Numbered from the stretch's first letter, positions 9,695-18,680 are shown. The stretch is DNA of 56,980 nt from Planctomycetota bacterium (GCA_024226535.1 JAAELP010000444.1:1-56980), one strand, 5' to 3'. The notes: generated from the letters alone by a model not told the origin. Translations and numbers: made by a program.

Positions 9695-9728
9695 CATGAA
9701 TATACGCCTCAGTGCATATTCATGTCAA
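9695..9728 (-). promoter_or_regulatory. argR promoter overlapped by an ARG-box-like operator
   Basis: On the minus strand TTGACA (9728-9723), an 18-nt spacer and TATATT (9704-9699) form the best sigma-70-type promoter in the window. A perfect 9-bp inverted repeat, CATGAATAT at 9695-9703 and ATATTCATG at 9716-9724, sits exactly on it. The half-sites match the TGAAT/ATTCA core of ArgR operators. Repressor bound here would cover both promoter boxes. The predicted transcript start is about 9692, two bases from the argR ATG. Confidence 0.85.
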
Positions 9729-9762
9729 CTGGGGCGTGGGTCCGTCCCAGGAACTGGTGCGT

Positions 9763-10584
9763 CTACCTCGCGCCGACGAGCCCCGCCTGTTCGTCGCGGA
9801 TCCAGCCCGTGCTGCGGTCCGGCAGCTCGATGTGCAGCCATTCCGGGCGGCGGCCGACGACGGCGAACTCGACGCCCTGGTGCAGCGGCTCCTCGAACTG
9901 CGGCTCGAACCCGTCGCCGTTGCCCTTGCGCGCGATGACGTCGTCGACGAGGATCACCCCCGCGCTCGCGTCCTCGTCATGCAGGACGTCGGCCGCCACC
10001 GACGCGCCGAGAGCCAGCGCCGCCACGGCCGCCACGCCGGTGATCCACCGCAGCGGGGCCGACGGCCGGAACACGTGCGCGAGCAGGCCGAGCCAGACGA
10101 CCGCGAACACCACGACGAAGCCGACGTAGCGCCCCGCCAGCCCCGTGCTCTCGTGCCAGCTCAGCAGGGCGGCGCCGAGAGCGCGCTCACCGCTGGGCGC
10201 GATTCGGTTGCGCCGAAGCGATCGCGCGTACGCGAGGTTGCGCGTCAGCGCGTGGTCTCCCGGAATGAGCTTCTCGGCGCGGCGGTAGTGCAGGATCGCG
10301 CGCCCCAGCTCCCCCGCCTGGAGCCACGCGTTGCCGAGGTTGTACTGGAGGTGGCCGTTCACCACGCCGTCGTCGGCCACCTGCTCGAAGCGGAGCGCCG
10401 CGGCCCGGAACGACTCCTTCGCCCCGGCGGGATCGCGCCGGCGCTGCTCGATCCCCCGGTCGTAGGCGGTCGCCGCCTCTCCGAGGAGCTGCTCGCGCTG
10501 GACGTCCGTGAGAGCGGCGGCCGGCGCGGCGACGGCCGCGACGAGCAGGAACATCGCGATGAGTCGTCTCACGGCGCGGGTCAT
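9763..10584 (-). CDS. batE: BatE-like TPR protein with SH3-type tail
   Basis: A 273-residue protein with a signal peptide (LIAMFLLVAAVAAPAAALT). One or two TPR units follow (GHLQYNLGNAWLQAGELGRAILHYRRAEKL). Two membrane helices come next, about residues 152-200. The C-terminal domain contains AVVGRRPEWLHIELPD and GWIRDEQ, typical of bacterial SH3 domains. This is the BatE architecture, the last member of the Bat operon. ATG 10584 overlaps the batD stop as ATGA. An open frame continues upstream to about 11013 but belongs to the batD region. The exact role of Bat proteins is unsettled; aerotolerance and a periplasmic chaperone role have been proposed. Confidence 0.88.
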   Translation of the reverse strand: MTRAVRRLIAMFLLVAAVAAPAAALTDVQREQLLGEAATAYDRGIEQRRRDPAGAKESFRAAALRFEQVADDGVVNGHLQYNLGNAWLQAGELGRAILHYRRAEKLIPGDHALTRNLAYARSLRRNRIAPSGERALGAALLSWHESTGLAGRYVGFVVVFAVVWLGLLAHVFRPSAPLRWITGVAAVAALALGASVAADVLHDEDASAGVILVDDVIARKGNGDGFEPQFEEPLHQGVEFAVVGRRPEWLHIELPDRSTGWIRDEQAGLVGAR

Positions 10585-12422
10585 GGGAGACGCTCCCGCT
10601 CGAGCCGCGCGATGCACCCCTCGGCGCGCCGCATGAGCGCCGCCGGATCGGTAGCGACGCCGCCGGCGTACCGCGCGTGCTCGCACTCCGAGAGCAGTTG
10701 CTCGACCTCGCCGGCGAGATCCGCGTCGACGGCGCCGTGGTGCAGACGCCCCGCGGCCTCGGCCGCGGTCAGCGATCCCGACGGCACGTTGCAGCGGTCC
10801 GCGATGTAGCCGCTCAGGGCGCTGGCCACGGCCTCCGCACCCCCGCCATCGGTCGCTCGCGCGGCGTCGGCGAGCCGCCGCGACGCCGTTCGACGGGCGC
10901 CGCGCCGGCGGGCGTAGCCGTGATCGTCGCGCAGTCGCCGCGTATGCCAGTGTCCCGCGAGGACCGCCAGGTACAGCAGCGGCGGCGCCGCCACCGGCAG
11001 CAGGTGCCACCACCGAGGGACGAAACCCTGGCGAGCGAGGAGACGCGCAACGTCCGCCTCGTTGGCGAGCAGGCCGGCGGCGCTCTCGGTCAGGCCGGTG
11101 GCGGCGGGACGGACCGCGCCGCCGTCGGCGCCGATCACGTCCGCCATGCCGACCTCGGTCGTCGCCTCCACCGTCAGGCCGATGGGCTCGCTGCGCGCGA
11201 TCGCGTACGCCTCGGCTTCCGGATCGAAGAACGCGAACGGGATCGACGGGATCCGGGTGACGTCCGGCCGCCGGGCGCGGATCGTCTGCGTGAAGGTCTT
11301 GCTCTGTCCGTCCACGACGCCGGCGAGAGGCTCGTCGGGCACACGGAACGCCTCGTTGAGGTCATCGAGCCGCTCCAACGCCGGTGGCGAGAGCACGTCG
11401 AGCCGACCGGCGCCGGACGTACGATCGCGGATCGTGATCGTGAGCGTGATGGGATCGCCGACCGCGACCGAGCGCGGGTGCGCGCCCACGTCGATGTCGA
11501 AACGCCCGACCGCTCCGTTGTACTCCGGCGGTCGCCCCTCCGTCGGCGGCGCCTGGACGACGAGCGCCGGCGGTGTCGCGGCCTGGGCGATCACGCGCTG
11601 ATCGGCGATGTCGAAGTTCGATCGGGAGAAGATGCCGCGACTGCGCCGCAGGCTCTTCGGGTAACGCATGCGCACGGCCACCGGGTCGATGTCCAGCGCC
11701 CCCGTCCGCCGCGGCACGAAGGACGTCGTCAGCTCGAAGACGTAGTACTCCTCGTCGGTGCCGTCGTCGAGCCTCCGGGTTCGCTCCACGCCGGACACCT
11801 GGCGCCGGGGGCCGGTGAGTTCGCGCACGGTCTGCTCGAAGGCGCCCCAGTTGCTGCCGTCGATCGAGACCAGGCTGAACATCGACTCGCCGTTGAGGAC
11901 GATCTGGTATTGCGGGTCGTGGAACGGCTTGATCCAGAGACGCAGTGTCAGGTCCACGCGCTCGCCGAGATAGACCGTCTCGCGATCGGCGTCGATCTCG
12001 ACGAACAGCAGGTTGCCCGCGTCCGGCTTCACCGAGACGACCGAGATCGGCTCGCTCACGAAGGACCGGCCGTCGGCGCGGACCGTGATCGGCGGGATCG
12101 TCACCTTGCCTGTGCGCTCCGCCAGCAAGGGCCAGGTGATCGTGGTGGACTCATTCTGTATCTCGCGGCCGTTGATGATGATGGTCGGCTGGAACGGGTT
12201 GGTCTCCCGGGGCTCGCCGATCACGCGAATGCCGTCCATCTCGGGCAGCTCCGGCGTCTCGTGGCTCTTGGCGTGGTTGATCTGGATCTGGAGTGTGAAC
12301 GGAACGTCGGCGTAGACGCGCCGGGACGAGACCGACACGCGCACCTCGGCCGCCGACGCCGCTGAGCTCGAGCCCAGCGCGAGCACCAGCGCCACCACGA
12401 TGGCTCGGCCGCGCCGGATCAC
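10581..12422 (-). CDS. batD: BatD-like membrane-anchored protein
   Basis: A 613-residue protein with a signal peptide (LVLALGSSSAASAAEV), followed by the repeated immunoglobulin-like strands of BatD. Diagnostic pieces are VSVSSRRVYADVPFTLQIQ, ITWPLLAERTGKVTIPP, VYLGERVDLTLRLW and TFTQTIRARRPDVTRIPSIPFAFFDPE. A membrane helix lies near residue 475 (LLPVAAPPLLYLAVLAG), followed by a cytoplasmic Ala/Arg-rich region ending in the helical LEQLLSECEHARYAGG pattern. It starts 4 nt inside the batC stop. Expected to work with the VWA proteins in the periplasm. Confidence 0.9.
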   Translation of the reverse strand: MIRRGRAIVVALVLALGSSSAASAAEVRVSVSSRRVYADVPFTLQIQINHAKSHETPELPEMDGIRVIGEPRETNPFQPTIIINGREIQNESTTITWPLLAERTGKVTIPPITVRADGRSFVSEPISVVSVKPDAGNLLFVEIDADRETVYLGERVDLTLRLWIKPFHDPQYQIVLNGESMFSLVSIDGSNWGAFEQTVRELTGPRRQVSGVERTRRLDDGTDEEYYVFELTTSFVPRRTGALDIDPVAVRMRYPKSLRRSRGIFSRSNFDIADQRVIAQAATPPALVVQAPPTEGRPPEYNGAVGRFDIDVGAHPRSVAVGDPITLTITIRDRTSGAGRLDVLSPPALERLDDLNEAFRVPDEPLAGVVDGQSKTFTQTIRARRPDVTRIPSIPFAFFDPEAEAYAIARSEPIGLTVEATTEVGMADVIGADGGAVRPAATGLTESAAGLLANEADVARLLARQGFVPRWWHLLPVAAPPLLYLAVLAGHWHTRRLRDDHGYARRRGARRTASRRLADAARATDGGGAEAVASALSGYIADRCNVPSGSLTAAEAAGRLHHGAVDADLAGEVEQLLSECEHARYAGGVATDPAALMRRAEGCIARLERERLP

Positions 12423-13429
12423 CAGTCCTTCTCCACGCGTCGCCGGTTCGTCGCGCGTTGCCGCTCCAGTCTTTCGCGGCGCTCGCGCTCCTTGTCGCGC
12501 ACGGATTGGAGCAGACGCTCGGCCTCGTCGCGCGTGAGCTGGCGATCCTGCTCGCCGGCCGATCCGCCCTCGCCGGTCTCCTCATCGTCCGGCTCCTCAC
12601 CCTCCTGCGGGGCGGGGGTCGCCTGCTCCGGCTCTTCGCCCGGCGCCTGCTCGGGCTGCTCGGCCTCCTGCTGCTCCTGCTCCTCGCCCTCCGTCGGCGG
12701 GGCCGACTCCGGCTGGCCCTGGTCCTCGCCCTGGGCCTGCTGCTGTTCGTCCTGCTCGCCCGACTCGGTCCGGTCGGTGCTCGCCGAGCCCTCCTGTGGC
12801 TCGCCGTCCTGCTGCTCACCTTCCTGCGGCTCGCCCTGTTGCTGTTGCTGCTGCTCCTTCATCTCCTCGATGCGCTGGAGCAGACGCTGGGCCAGCTCCG
12901 CGTTCGCGCGGGCGTCCTCGTCGCTCGCATCGACGTCGAGCGCGCGGCGGAAGTGACCGAGCGCCTCGCCGAGCGCCTCGGCGGCCCGATCGAGCTGGTC
13001 GCCCGGCGCGGCGGCGTTCGGAGCCGTCGGATCCGGCATGCTCGGCCCCGGCGATGGCTCCGGCGGCTCGAGCGTGCGCGCGTACGCCGTGGTGCCGAGG
13101 TTGTACGCGGACCGCGCGAGCATCTCCGGGTCGTTGGCGAGCGCGAGCGCCTCGTCGAAGTACTCGGCGGCGCGCTCGAGATCGCCGGCGCGATAGGCGG
13201 CGACGCCCATGTTGTACGGCACGTCGGGCGTATCCGGCATCGTCGAACGCAGCGCCTCGTAGTGCTCGAGCGCCTCGGCGTAGGACTCGGCCGCGAACGC
13301 CTGCTGCGCCGCGCGGAGCGTCTCCAGCGGCGACCGCGTGGGCGCTATCGCCTCCGGCGTCTCCTGCCCGAGCGCGACACCGGCCACGGCGAGCACGAGC
13401 GATGCGATGATCCTCTTCTGCCCGGTCAC
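12419..13429 (-). CDS. batC: BatC-like TPR protein with Gln/Glu-rich region
   Basis: 336 residues from the GTG at 13429, which overlaps the stop of the upstream VWA gene as GTGA. A signal peptide (ASLVLAVAGVALG) precedes two or three TPRs (AAQQAFAAESYAEALEHY, NMGVAAYRAGDLERAAEYFDEAL, then ELAQRLLQRIEEM). A long low-complexity segment rich in Gln, Glu, Pro and Gly fills about residues 190-295. The C-terminus is charged (RDEAERLLQSVRDKERERRERLERQ). This matches BatC proteins, which join TPRs to a disordered acidic stretch. It is probably a scaffold for the neighbouring VWA proteins. Confidence 0.88.
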   Translation of the reverse strand: MTGQKRIIASLVLAVAGVALGQETPEAIAPTRSPLETLRAAQQAFAAESYAEALEHYEALRSTMPDTPDVPYNMGVAAYRAGDLERAAEYFDEALALANDPEMLARSAYNLGTTAYARTLEPPEPSPGPSMPDPTAPNAAAPGDQLDRAAEALGEALGHFRRALDVDASDEDARANAELAQRLLQRIEEMKEQQQQQQGEPQEGEQQDGEPQEGSASTDRTESGEQDEQQQAQGEDQGQPESAPPTEGEEQEQQEAEQPEQAPGEEPEQATPAPQEGEEPDDEETGEGGSAGEQDRQLTRDEAERLLQSVRDKERERRERLERQRATNRRRVEKDW

Positions 13430-14460
13430 GCCGTCGCCCCCTTCCCGCCGCCGCGCATCGGCGACCCGGCCCCCATGAACGACTCGACGACGAGCAGGAC
13501 CAGCGCGAGCCCCGCAAACCACTGGTAGCGCGGATGGTGACGCTCGCGCATGGTCGTCTCGAAGGAACGCTCCGACACCGGCTCGATACGCTCGGTGAAG
13601 ATGCGGGCCATGTCCACCGAGCCCGTGCCCACCGGCACGAACGCGCCGCCGCACGCGAGGGCGACGTCGCGGAGCACGGCGGGGTCCATCTTCGACCAGA
13701 CCTGCTGGCCGTCATGCACGAGCCACCGGCGACGGCCGTCGACGATCTCCGGGATCCGCCCCCCCTGCTGGCTGTCGCCGATCCCGAAGGTGTACACGGG
13801 GATCTGCTGCTCGTTGCCGAGGGCGCGAGCGGCGTCCAGCGGGTAGCTGCCGTGATCCTCCCCGTCGGTGAAGACGAGGATCACCTTGTGCTCCGGCAGG
13901 TCGTCGGTGAACGACGCGCCCGCAAGACGCAGCGCGTCCCCGAGCAGCGAGCCACCACGCTCGGCCGACTCCGGATGCACCGTATCCAGTGTGAGCCGGA
14001 AGGCCCCGTAGTCCGCCGTCAGCGGGCAGCGGACCGTTGGAACTCCGGCGAAGGTGATCAGCCCGACCCGGTCGCCGGCGAGTTGCTCGACGAGGTCGCC
14101 GATGTACTGCCGGGCGCGCTCCAGCCGGTTCGGGCGGGCGTCCTCGGCGAGCATCGAGCGCGAGACGTCGAGCACGACCAGGACGTCGATGCCCCGTTGC
14201 TCGACCTCCTCGTAGGTGACGCCCCAGCGAGGATCGATCATGCCCGCCACGAGCATCACCAGCGCCGCGAGCACGAGCCCGGAGCGCACGACGACGCGCA
14301 CCGGACGCGCCTGGGGCATGAGCACGCGGTGAAGCACCTGCGAGGCGAAGCGGCGCAAGGCGCGGCGCCGAAGCTGCCCGCCGATGACGAGCACCACCGC
14401 GAGCGCGGCGACGGCCCAGAGCCAGTGAAGTGCCTCGAGTTGGAAGAACCGAACGTCCAT
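13426..14460 (-). CDS. batB: BatB-like VWA-domain membrane protein
   Basis: A 344-residue protein with an N-terminal membrane helix (LHWLWAVAALAVVLVIGG), a second helix (VVRSGLVLAALVMLVAGMI), a VWA domain and a C-terminal helix (WFAGLALVLLVVESFMG). The metal-adhesion site is intact: DVSRS near residue 97, the later Thr, and VFTDGEDHG. It follows batA after a 10-nt gap, the only non-overlapping junction in the operon. Confidence 0.92.
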   Translation of the reverse strand: MDVRFFQLEALHWLWAVAALAVVLVIGGQLRRRALRRFASQVLHRVLMPQARPVRVVVRSGLVLAALVMLVAGMIDPRWGVTYEEVEQRGIDVLVVLDVSRSMLAEDARPNRLERARQYIGDLVEQLAGDRVGLITFAGVPTVRCPLTADYGAFRLTLDTVHPESAERGGSLLGDALRLAGASFTDDLPEHKVILVFTDGEDHGSYPLDAARALGNEQQIPVYTFGIGDSQQGGRIPEIVDGRRRWLVHDGQQVWSKMDPAVLRDVALACGGAFVPVGTGSVDMARIFTERIEPVSERSFETTMRERHHPRYQWFAGLALVLLVVESFMGAGSPMRGGGKGATA

Positions 14461-14470
14461 CGTTACGTCA

Positions 14471-15571
14471 TCATCGAAGCACGCGCAGCCGCGTGCTCCC
14501 CAGCAGCAGCTCCAGGGCGAGCAACGCGAACACCACCGGCAGCAGCGGCGGCATCCGCACGCCGGCGAGCGTCACGCTGTCGAGGGACATCTCCTTGTAC
14601 TCGGTGTACCGCTGCTGCTCGACCTCGGTCCGCTCCAGTTCGTCGATCTGGGCGTAGATCGCCGCCAGCGAGCGGCCGTCGGTCGCGCGGAAGTACTGCC
14701 CGTCCGTGAGCTCGGCGATCTCCTCCAGCGTGTCCTCGTCGAGGCTCGCCCGCATGGCCTGCCGGTAGACCCGCCCCGTCCGCGGATCGGTGACGGGGAT
14801 CGTCGCGTTCTCGGTGCCGGCGCCGATCGTGTAGATGCGAATGCCGAACTCGCGGGCCATCTCGGCGGCGGTCAACGGATCGATGTCGCCGGCGTTGCTC
14901 TCGCCGTCGGTGAGGAGGATCATCACCTTGCTCTCCACGGGCGTGCCGCCACGCAGATCGGGGCGTCGCTCCAGCCCGTGCAGGCGCTCCACGCCGAGCG
15001 CGACGGCGTCGCCGAGCGCGGTGGCGCGGTCCTCCTCGTTCGGGGCGACCTCGGTCTGGCGCAACGCGTCCACGAGATGCCCGTGATCGAGCGTGAGCGG
15101 GCAGACGCTGTCGGCGTACGTGGCGAACGAGATCAGCCCGAGCAGATCGTCGGGGCGCCCCGGAAGGTCGTCGTCGTCGCCGCTGACGAACGCCTCGACC
15201 ACGCTCTTGACGACCTGCAGACGCGTGGCTCGCCGGCGGTCAAGCTCGAAGTCCTCGGCGAGCATGCTCCCGGAGCGGTCGACGACGAGCTGGATGGCGA
15301 TCCCCTCGGTGAACGCCCGGGCGTGCTCCTGCTGTGTTCGTGGTCGGGCGACACAGACGACGAGGACGGCGAGCGCGAGCGTGCGCAGGGCGGGGACGAT
15401 CCAACGCAGGCGGACCGCCCACGAGACCCCCGCCTCGCGCAGCGGCTCCAGGGACGAGTAGCTCACGCCGGCGCCGCGACCCGGACGCCGCGCGAGCGCC
15501 CACCGCCACCAGAGCACGGGCAGGAGCAGCAACCCGAGCAGCCACCACACGGATGGATCGTGGAAGCTCAT
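14471..15571 (-). CDS. batA: BatA-like VWA-domain membrane protein
   Basis: A 366-residue protein with the same plan as BatB: N-terminal helix (WWLLGLLLLPVLWWRW), second helix (LRTLALAVLVVCVA), VWA domain and C-terminal helix (LLPVVFALLALELLLG). The MIDAS motif DRSGS and the ILLTDGESNAG strand are present. The ATG at 15571 overlaps the stop of the preceding lipoprotein gene as ATGA; the longer open frame upstream to 15652 is therefore not used. BatA and BatB are thought to interact in the inner membrane. Confidence 0.92.
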   Translation of the reverse strand: MSFHDPSVWWLLGLLLLPVLWWRWALARRPGRGAGVSYSSLEPLREAGVSWAVRLRWIVPALRTLALAVLVVCVARPRTQQEHARAFTEGIAIQLVVDRSGSMLAEDFELDRRRATRLQVVKSVVEAFVSGDDDDLPGRPDDLLGLISFATYADSVCPLTLDHGHLVDALRQTEVAPNEEDRATALGDAVALGVERLHGLERRPDLRGGTPVESKVMILLTDGESNAGDIDPLTAAEMAREFGIRIYTIGAGTENATIPVTDPRTGRVYRQAMRASLDEDTLEEIAELTDGQYFRATDGRSLAAIYAQIDELERTEVEQQRYTEYKEMSLDSVTLAGVRMPPLLPVVFALLALELLLGSTRLRVLR

Positions 15572-16611
15572 GCGGCGCGCTCCACGGCGGTGTCCGGCGT
15601 GGCTCGCGTCTGGTCCACGAAGCCCCGCGCCGAGGCGAGGGCCGTCTCGCACTCGGGCACCGTCGGCAGGTGGCGGGCGAATTTGACCATGTCCGCGGCG
15701 CGCAGGAACGACTTCAGCAGCGTCTTGTGGTCGTCGCTCAACGCCGCGCTTCGGCGGGCTTCGGCGAGGAACTCGTCGGTGGTCCGCTCCGGCGCCATGA
15801 TGGAGAACCGGCGCTCGATGTACTCGCGGACGATGCCGCTGAGACGGACGTAGAACTCGTCGAACCGCTGCCCGGAAGGCAGGTCGTCGGCGGCGAGACG
15901 ATCGAGCTCACCCCGCGCCCAGACATCGGCGGGGATCGGCGGCGCCGGGGGCACGGGCCGGGCGTGTCGCCAGACGAGCCACGCGCCGAGCGCGCCCAGG
16001 AGCAGGACCGCCGCCCCCACGACGCCGGCCGTCATCCAGCGGCGCCGGGCCTGCTGCTCGCGGTACGGGGCGAACACGTCGGCCGGCAGCTCCCCGCGGA
16101 TGTCGCGGAACGCCTCCGGTGGCGCGTCCGCGTCGAGCACGGAGCGCACGGTGACCATGATCGCCTCGCTCTCGAGCGTGCCCTCGATGGCGTCCGCTCC
16201 CCCGGCGACGGTCTCGGGTCGCGCATCGGTGAACGCGAGGACCACCGGCGGCAATTCCGCCTCGCCGGCCGCGAACGTGTCGAGCAGGTAGCGATGCCGC
16301 CAGCGTCGCCGCGTGTCTTCCGGCACGTCCGGCGGCGTGTCGGCGTCGCGCACCGCGAACGCGCCGAGCGTCTCCCCGATCGACGGCATGACGATCTCGA
16401 CGCCGGCGTCGGCAACGACGTCGATCTCCAGCGCGACCTTCTCCCCCACCGTGACCTCGCCTCGCTCCATCCGCACCGTCAGCGCGACCGGCCCTCGCTC
16501 GACGCGGGATTCGGGGCCGTCCGCCGTCCCGGCGCGATCCGCCGCCCCCCCGTCACCGCACGAGGCGAGCAGGAGCGTGGCGAGCAAAGCCAGTCGGGTC
16601 CGCGTCGTCAT
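15568..16611 (-). CDS. DUF4381-like membrane lipoprotein of the Bat operon
   Basis: A 347-residue protein with a lipoprotein signal peptide (LLATLLLASC, lipidated Cys18). A periplasmic beta-rich domain has BatD-like strands (VALTVRMERGEVTVGEKVALEIDV). A membrane helix (AGVVGAAVLLLGALGAWLVW) follows near residue 200. The cytoplasmic helical domain contains FYVRLSGIVREYIERRFSI, a pattern seen in DUF4381 proteins placed between DUF58 and VWA genes. Both ends overlap neighbours as ATGA. It looks like an adaptor linking periplasm and cytoplasm. The family label is from the context and C-terminal pattern only. Confidence 0.75.
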   Translation of the reverse strand: MTTRTRLALLATLLLASCGDGGAADRAGTADGPESRVERGPVALTVRMERGEVTVGEKVALEIDVVADAGVEIVMPSIGETLGAFAVRDADTPPDVPEDTRRRWRHRYLLDTFAAGEAELPPVVLAFTDARPETVAGGADAIEGTLESEAIMVTVRSVLDADAPPEAFRDIRGELPADVFAPYREQQARRRWMTAGVVGAAVLLLGALGAWLVWRHARPVPPAPPIPADVWARGELDRLAADDLPSGQRFDEFYVRLSGIVREYIERRFSIMAPERTTDEFLAEARRSAALSDDHKTLLKSFLRAADMVKFARHLPTVPECETALASARGFVDQTRATPDTAVERAA

Positions 16612-17486
16612 CTCCGCCGCGCCTCCCGCGTTCGGAAGAAGCGCACGAGCGGGTCCACGAACGACTCGCCGGTGCGCAGGCGGATGCAGTCGAGGCCGGC
16701 GGAACGCAGCCGGCGATCCTGCGCCTCGGCCGCTTCGGCCGTGACCCGCGCGAAGGCGGCTCGCCAGCGCGCGGAGCTCGTATCGACGATGAGGCGACGC
16801 CCCGTCTCCTGGTCCACCAGCTCCACGAGCCCGGCCGGCGGCATCTCGCGCTCGCGGCGATCGGCGACGTGCACCAGGATCACGTCGTGCCGGCGGCGGA
16901 GGATGCGGAGCTGGCGGTCGTATCCCTCGTCCTGGAAGTCGCTGACGATGAAGATCACGCCGCGGCGACGCATGATGCGGCTCACGTGGTCGAGGGCGAC
17001 GGCGATGTTCGTCCCGCGCGACGACGGCTGGAACGCGAGCAGCTCGCGAATCACCCGAAGCACGTGGCCCGTGCCCTTGCGGGGCACGACGAACTTCTCG
17101 ACGTGGTCGGTGAAGGCGACGAGGCCGATCTTGTCGTTGTTCTTGATCGCGGAGAACGCCAGCGTCGCCCCAACCTCCGCGACGAGCTCGCGCTTGAGCT
17201 GCTGCTGGGTTCCGAACTCCTGCGACCCGCTCAGGTCCACGACGAGCAGCACTGTCAGCTCGCGTTCCTCGCGGAACACCTTGACGTACGGCTCACCGCA
17301 ACGCGCGCTCACGTTCCAGTCGATCGTGCGCACGTCGTCGCCGACCTGGTACTGCCGAACCTCCTCGAACTCCATGCCGCGCCCCTTGAACGCCGAGTGA
17401 TACTGGCCGGCGAGGGCATCGTTGACGAGGTGCGAGGTGCGGATCTCGATCCGGCGGATCTTCCTGAGAAGCTCTTTGGGGATCAT
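16608..17486 (-). CDS. DUF58 protein (MoxR-associated VWA-like)
   Basis: A 292-residue cytoplasmic protein of the DUF58 family. It has the family hallmark around residue 50 (DVRTIDWNVSARCGEPYVK), followed by FREERELTVLLVVDLSGSQ, a degenerate VWA core. Typical N-terminal helices are IRRIEIRTSHLVNDALAGQYHSAFKGRG. It is always found beside moxR and overlaps moxR here as ATGA. DUF58 proteins probably act as the adaptor that presents a client to the MoxR ATPase. Confidence 0.93.
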   Translation of the reverse strand: MIPKELLRKIRRIEIRTSHLVNDALAGQYHSAFKGRGMEFEEVRQYQVGDDVRTIDWNVSARCGEPYVKVFREERELTVLLVVDLSGSQEFGTQQQLKRELVAEVGATLAFSAIKNNDKIGLVAFTDHVEKFVVPRKGTGHVLRVIRELLAFQPSSRGTNIAVALDHVSRIMRRRGVIFIVSDFQDEGYDRQLRILRRRHDVILVHVADRREREMPPAGLVELVDQETGRRLIVDTSSARWRAAFARVTAEAAEAQDRRLRSAGLDCIRLRTGESFVDPLVRFFRTREARRR

Positions 17487-18481
17487 GGCACGGGAACGTG
17501 GTCGAGGATCGTCTGGACGATGTCCTCCGGACGCTTGTCCTCGGCCTCGGCCTCGTAGCTGACGATGACTCGGTGACGCATCACGTTCATGGCCACGTCC
17601 TTGATGTCCTGCGGTACGACGTACCCGCGACCGTCGAGGAACGCCGAGGCCTTGGCGGCGATGGTGAGGGCGATCGTCGCCCGCGGCGAGGCGCCGTACT
17701 GGATGAGATCATCGAGGTCGAGCCCGAACTCCGCGGGGCGCCGCGTCGCGTGCACGAGGTCCACGGTGTAGTCCTTGATCTTCTCGTCGATGTAGATCTC
17801 GTTGACCACGGCGCGGGCGCGGGCGATCGCTTCGGGATCCATGACGGCGTCGATCGAGTGGTCTTCCCCGATCATCGTCATGCGGTCGAGGATCGCGCGC
17901 TCCTCGGCCTTGTCCGGGTAGTCCACGATGAGCTTGAGCATGAAGCGATCGACCTGCGCCTCCGGGAGCGGGTACGTGCCCTCCTGCTCCACCGGGTTCT
18001 GGGTGGCGAGCACGAGGAACGGCTCGTCGAGGGGGAACGTCTCGGTGCCGATCGTGACCTGGCGCTCCTGCATCGCTTCCAGCAGGGCGCTCTGGACCTT
18101 CGCCGGAGCGCGGTTGATCTCGTCGGCGAGGATGATGTTGGAGAAGATCGGACCCTTCTTGACGACGAAGTCACCCGAGGCGGGCTGGTAGACCAGCGTT
18201 CCGACGAGATCCGCCGGGAGCAGGTCCGGCGTGAACTGGATGCGTTGGAAGGCGGTATGGATCCCCTCCGCGAGGCAGGAGACCGCGGTGCTCTTGGCGA
18301 GCCCCGGCACGCCCTCGATGAGCAGGTGGCCGCCGGAGAGGAGCCCGAGGAGCATGCCGTGAAGCAGGTCGTCCTGCCCGACGATGACCCGGTGCATCTC
18401 GTCGAGCAGCCGCCGGAACGGGTCGCTCACGGCCCGAACCTGCTCGCCGATGTGCTTGACGTCAAGTTGTGTGGTGGACAT
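17483..18481 (-). CDS. moxR: MoxR-type AAA+ ATPase
   Basis: A 332-residue AAA+ ATPase. Walker A is GVPGLAKST (about residues 78-86). Walker B is IILADEINRAP, followed by the MoxR motif ATQNPVEQEGTYPLPEAQVDRF. The C-terminal lid domain contains GASPRATIAL and DIKDVAMNVMRHR. The ATG at 18481 has an AGGGG SD at 5-nt spacing. It heads the eight-gene minus-strand operon down to batE. MoxR proteins are chaperone-like ATPases that assemble or activate complexes together with VWA-domain partners. Confidence 0.96.
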   Translation of the reverse strand: MSTTQLDVKHIGEQVRAVSDPFRRLLDEMHRVIVGQDDLLHGMLLGLLSGGHLLIEGVPGLAKSTAVSCLAEGIHTAFQRIQFTPDLLPADLVGTLVYQPASGDFVVKKGPIFSNIILADEINRAPAKVQSALLEAMQERQVTIGTETFPLDEPFLVLATQNPVEQEGTYPLPEAQVDRFMLKLIVDYPDKAEERAILDRMTMIGEDHSIDAVMDPEAIARARAVVNEIYIDEKIKDYTVDLVHATRRPAEFGLDLDDLIQYGASPRATIALTIAAKASAFLDGRGYVVPQDIKDVAMNVMRHRVIVSYEAEAEDKRPEDIVQTILDHVPVP

Positions 18482-18494
18482 GAAGACCCCTCAT

Positions 18495-18516
18495 GCGCGT
18501 CCGCGAACGCGTCCGC
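18495..18516 (-). repeat. Two GCGGACGCG units in the moxR leader
   Basis: On the minus strand the moxR leader contains GCGGACGCG-TTC-GCGGACGCG. This is the same GGACGC unit found in other intergenic gaps, here interrupted by three bases. It lies between the predicted moxR -10 box and its SD. Confidence 0.5.
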
Positions 18517-18535
18517 ACCGGTTGCGAAGTGCGTG

Positions 18536-18541
18536 AATATA
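18536..18541 (-). promoter_or_regulatory. -10 box TATATT of the moxR-bat operon
   Basis: TATATT on the minus strand would give a leader of about 48 nt ending in the AGGGG SD of moxR. A possible -35 region (TCGATA) lies about 17 nt upstream, across a CCCCGGGG palindrome. This would be the main promoter for the eight-gene operon. Confidence 0.55.
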
Positions 18542-18674
18542 GCCCCCGGGGATGGGGATATCGACGGAAGGATGCGATGCGCCGCGGGAGTGGATCTGAC
18601 AGGCCCACGCGCGGCCAGGGCCGCGGGCGGCCGGTTCACCGGCTTCGGGCCGGAACCTCCGCCGTCTGAAGGCG

Positions 18675-18680
18675 TAGAAT
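18675..18680 (+). promoter_or_regulatory. -10 box TAGAAT of the HWE kinase gene
   Basis: TAGAAT lies 8 nt before an in-frame GTG at 18689 and 68 nt before the ATG at 18749. It could therefore produce a leaderless mRNA from the GTG. It is divergent from the moxR promoter. Confidence 0.5.

Noticed and set aside
9203..9697. N-terminal extension of argG
   Set aside because: The extra codons lie in another frame of argR, which is clearly real; ArgG has its normal N-terminus at 9202.
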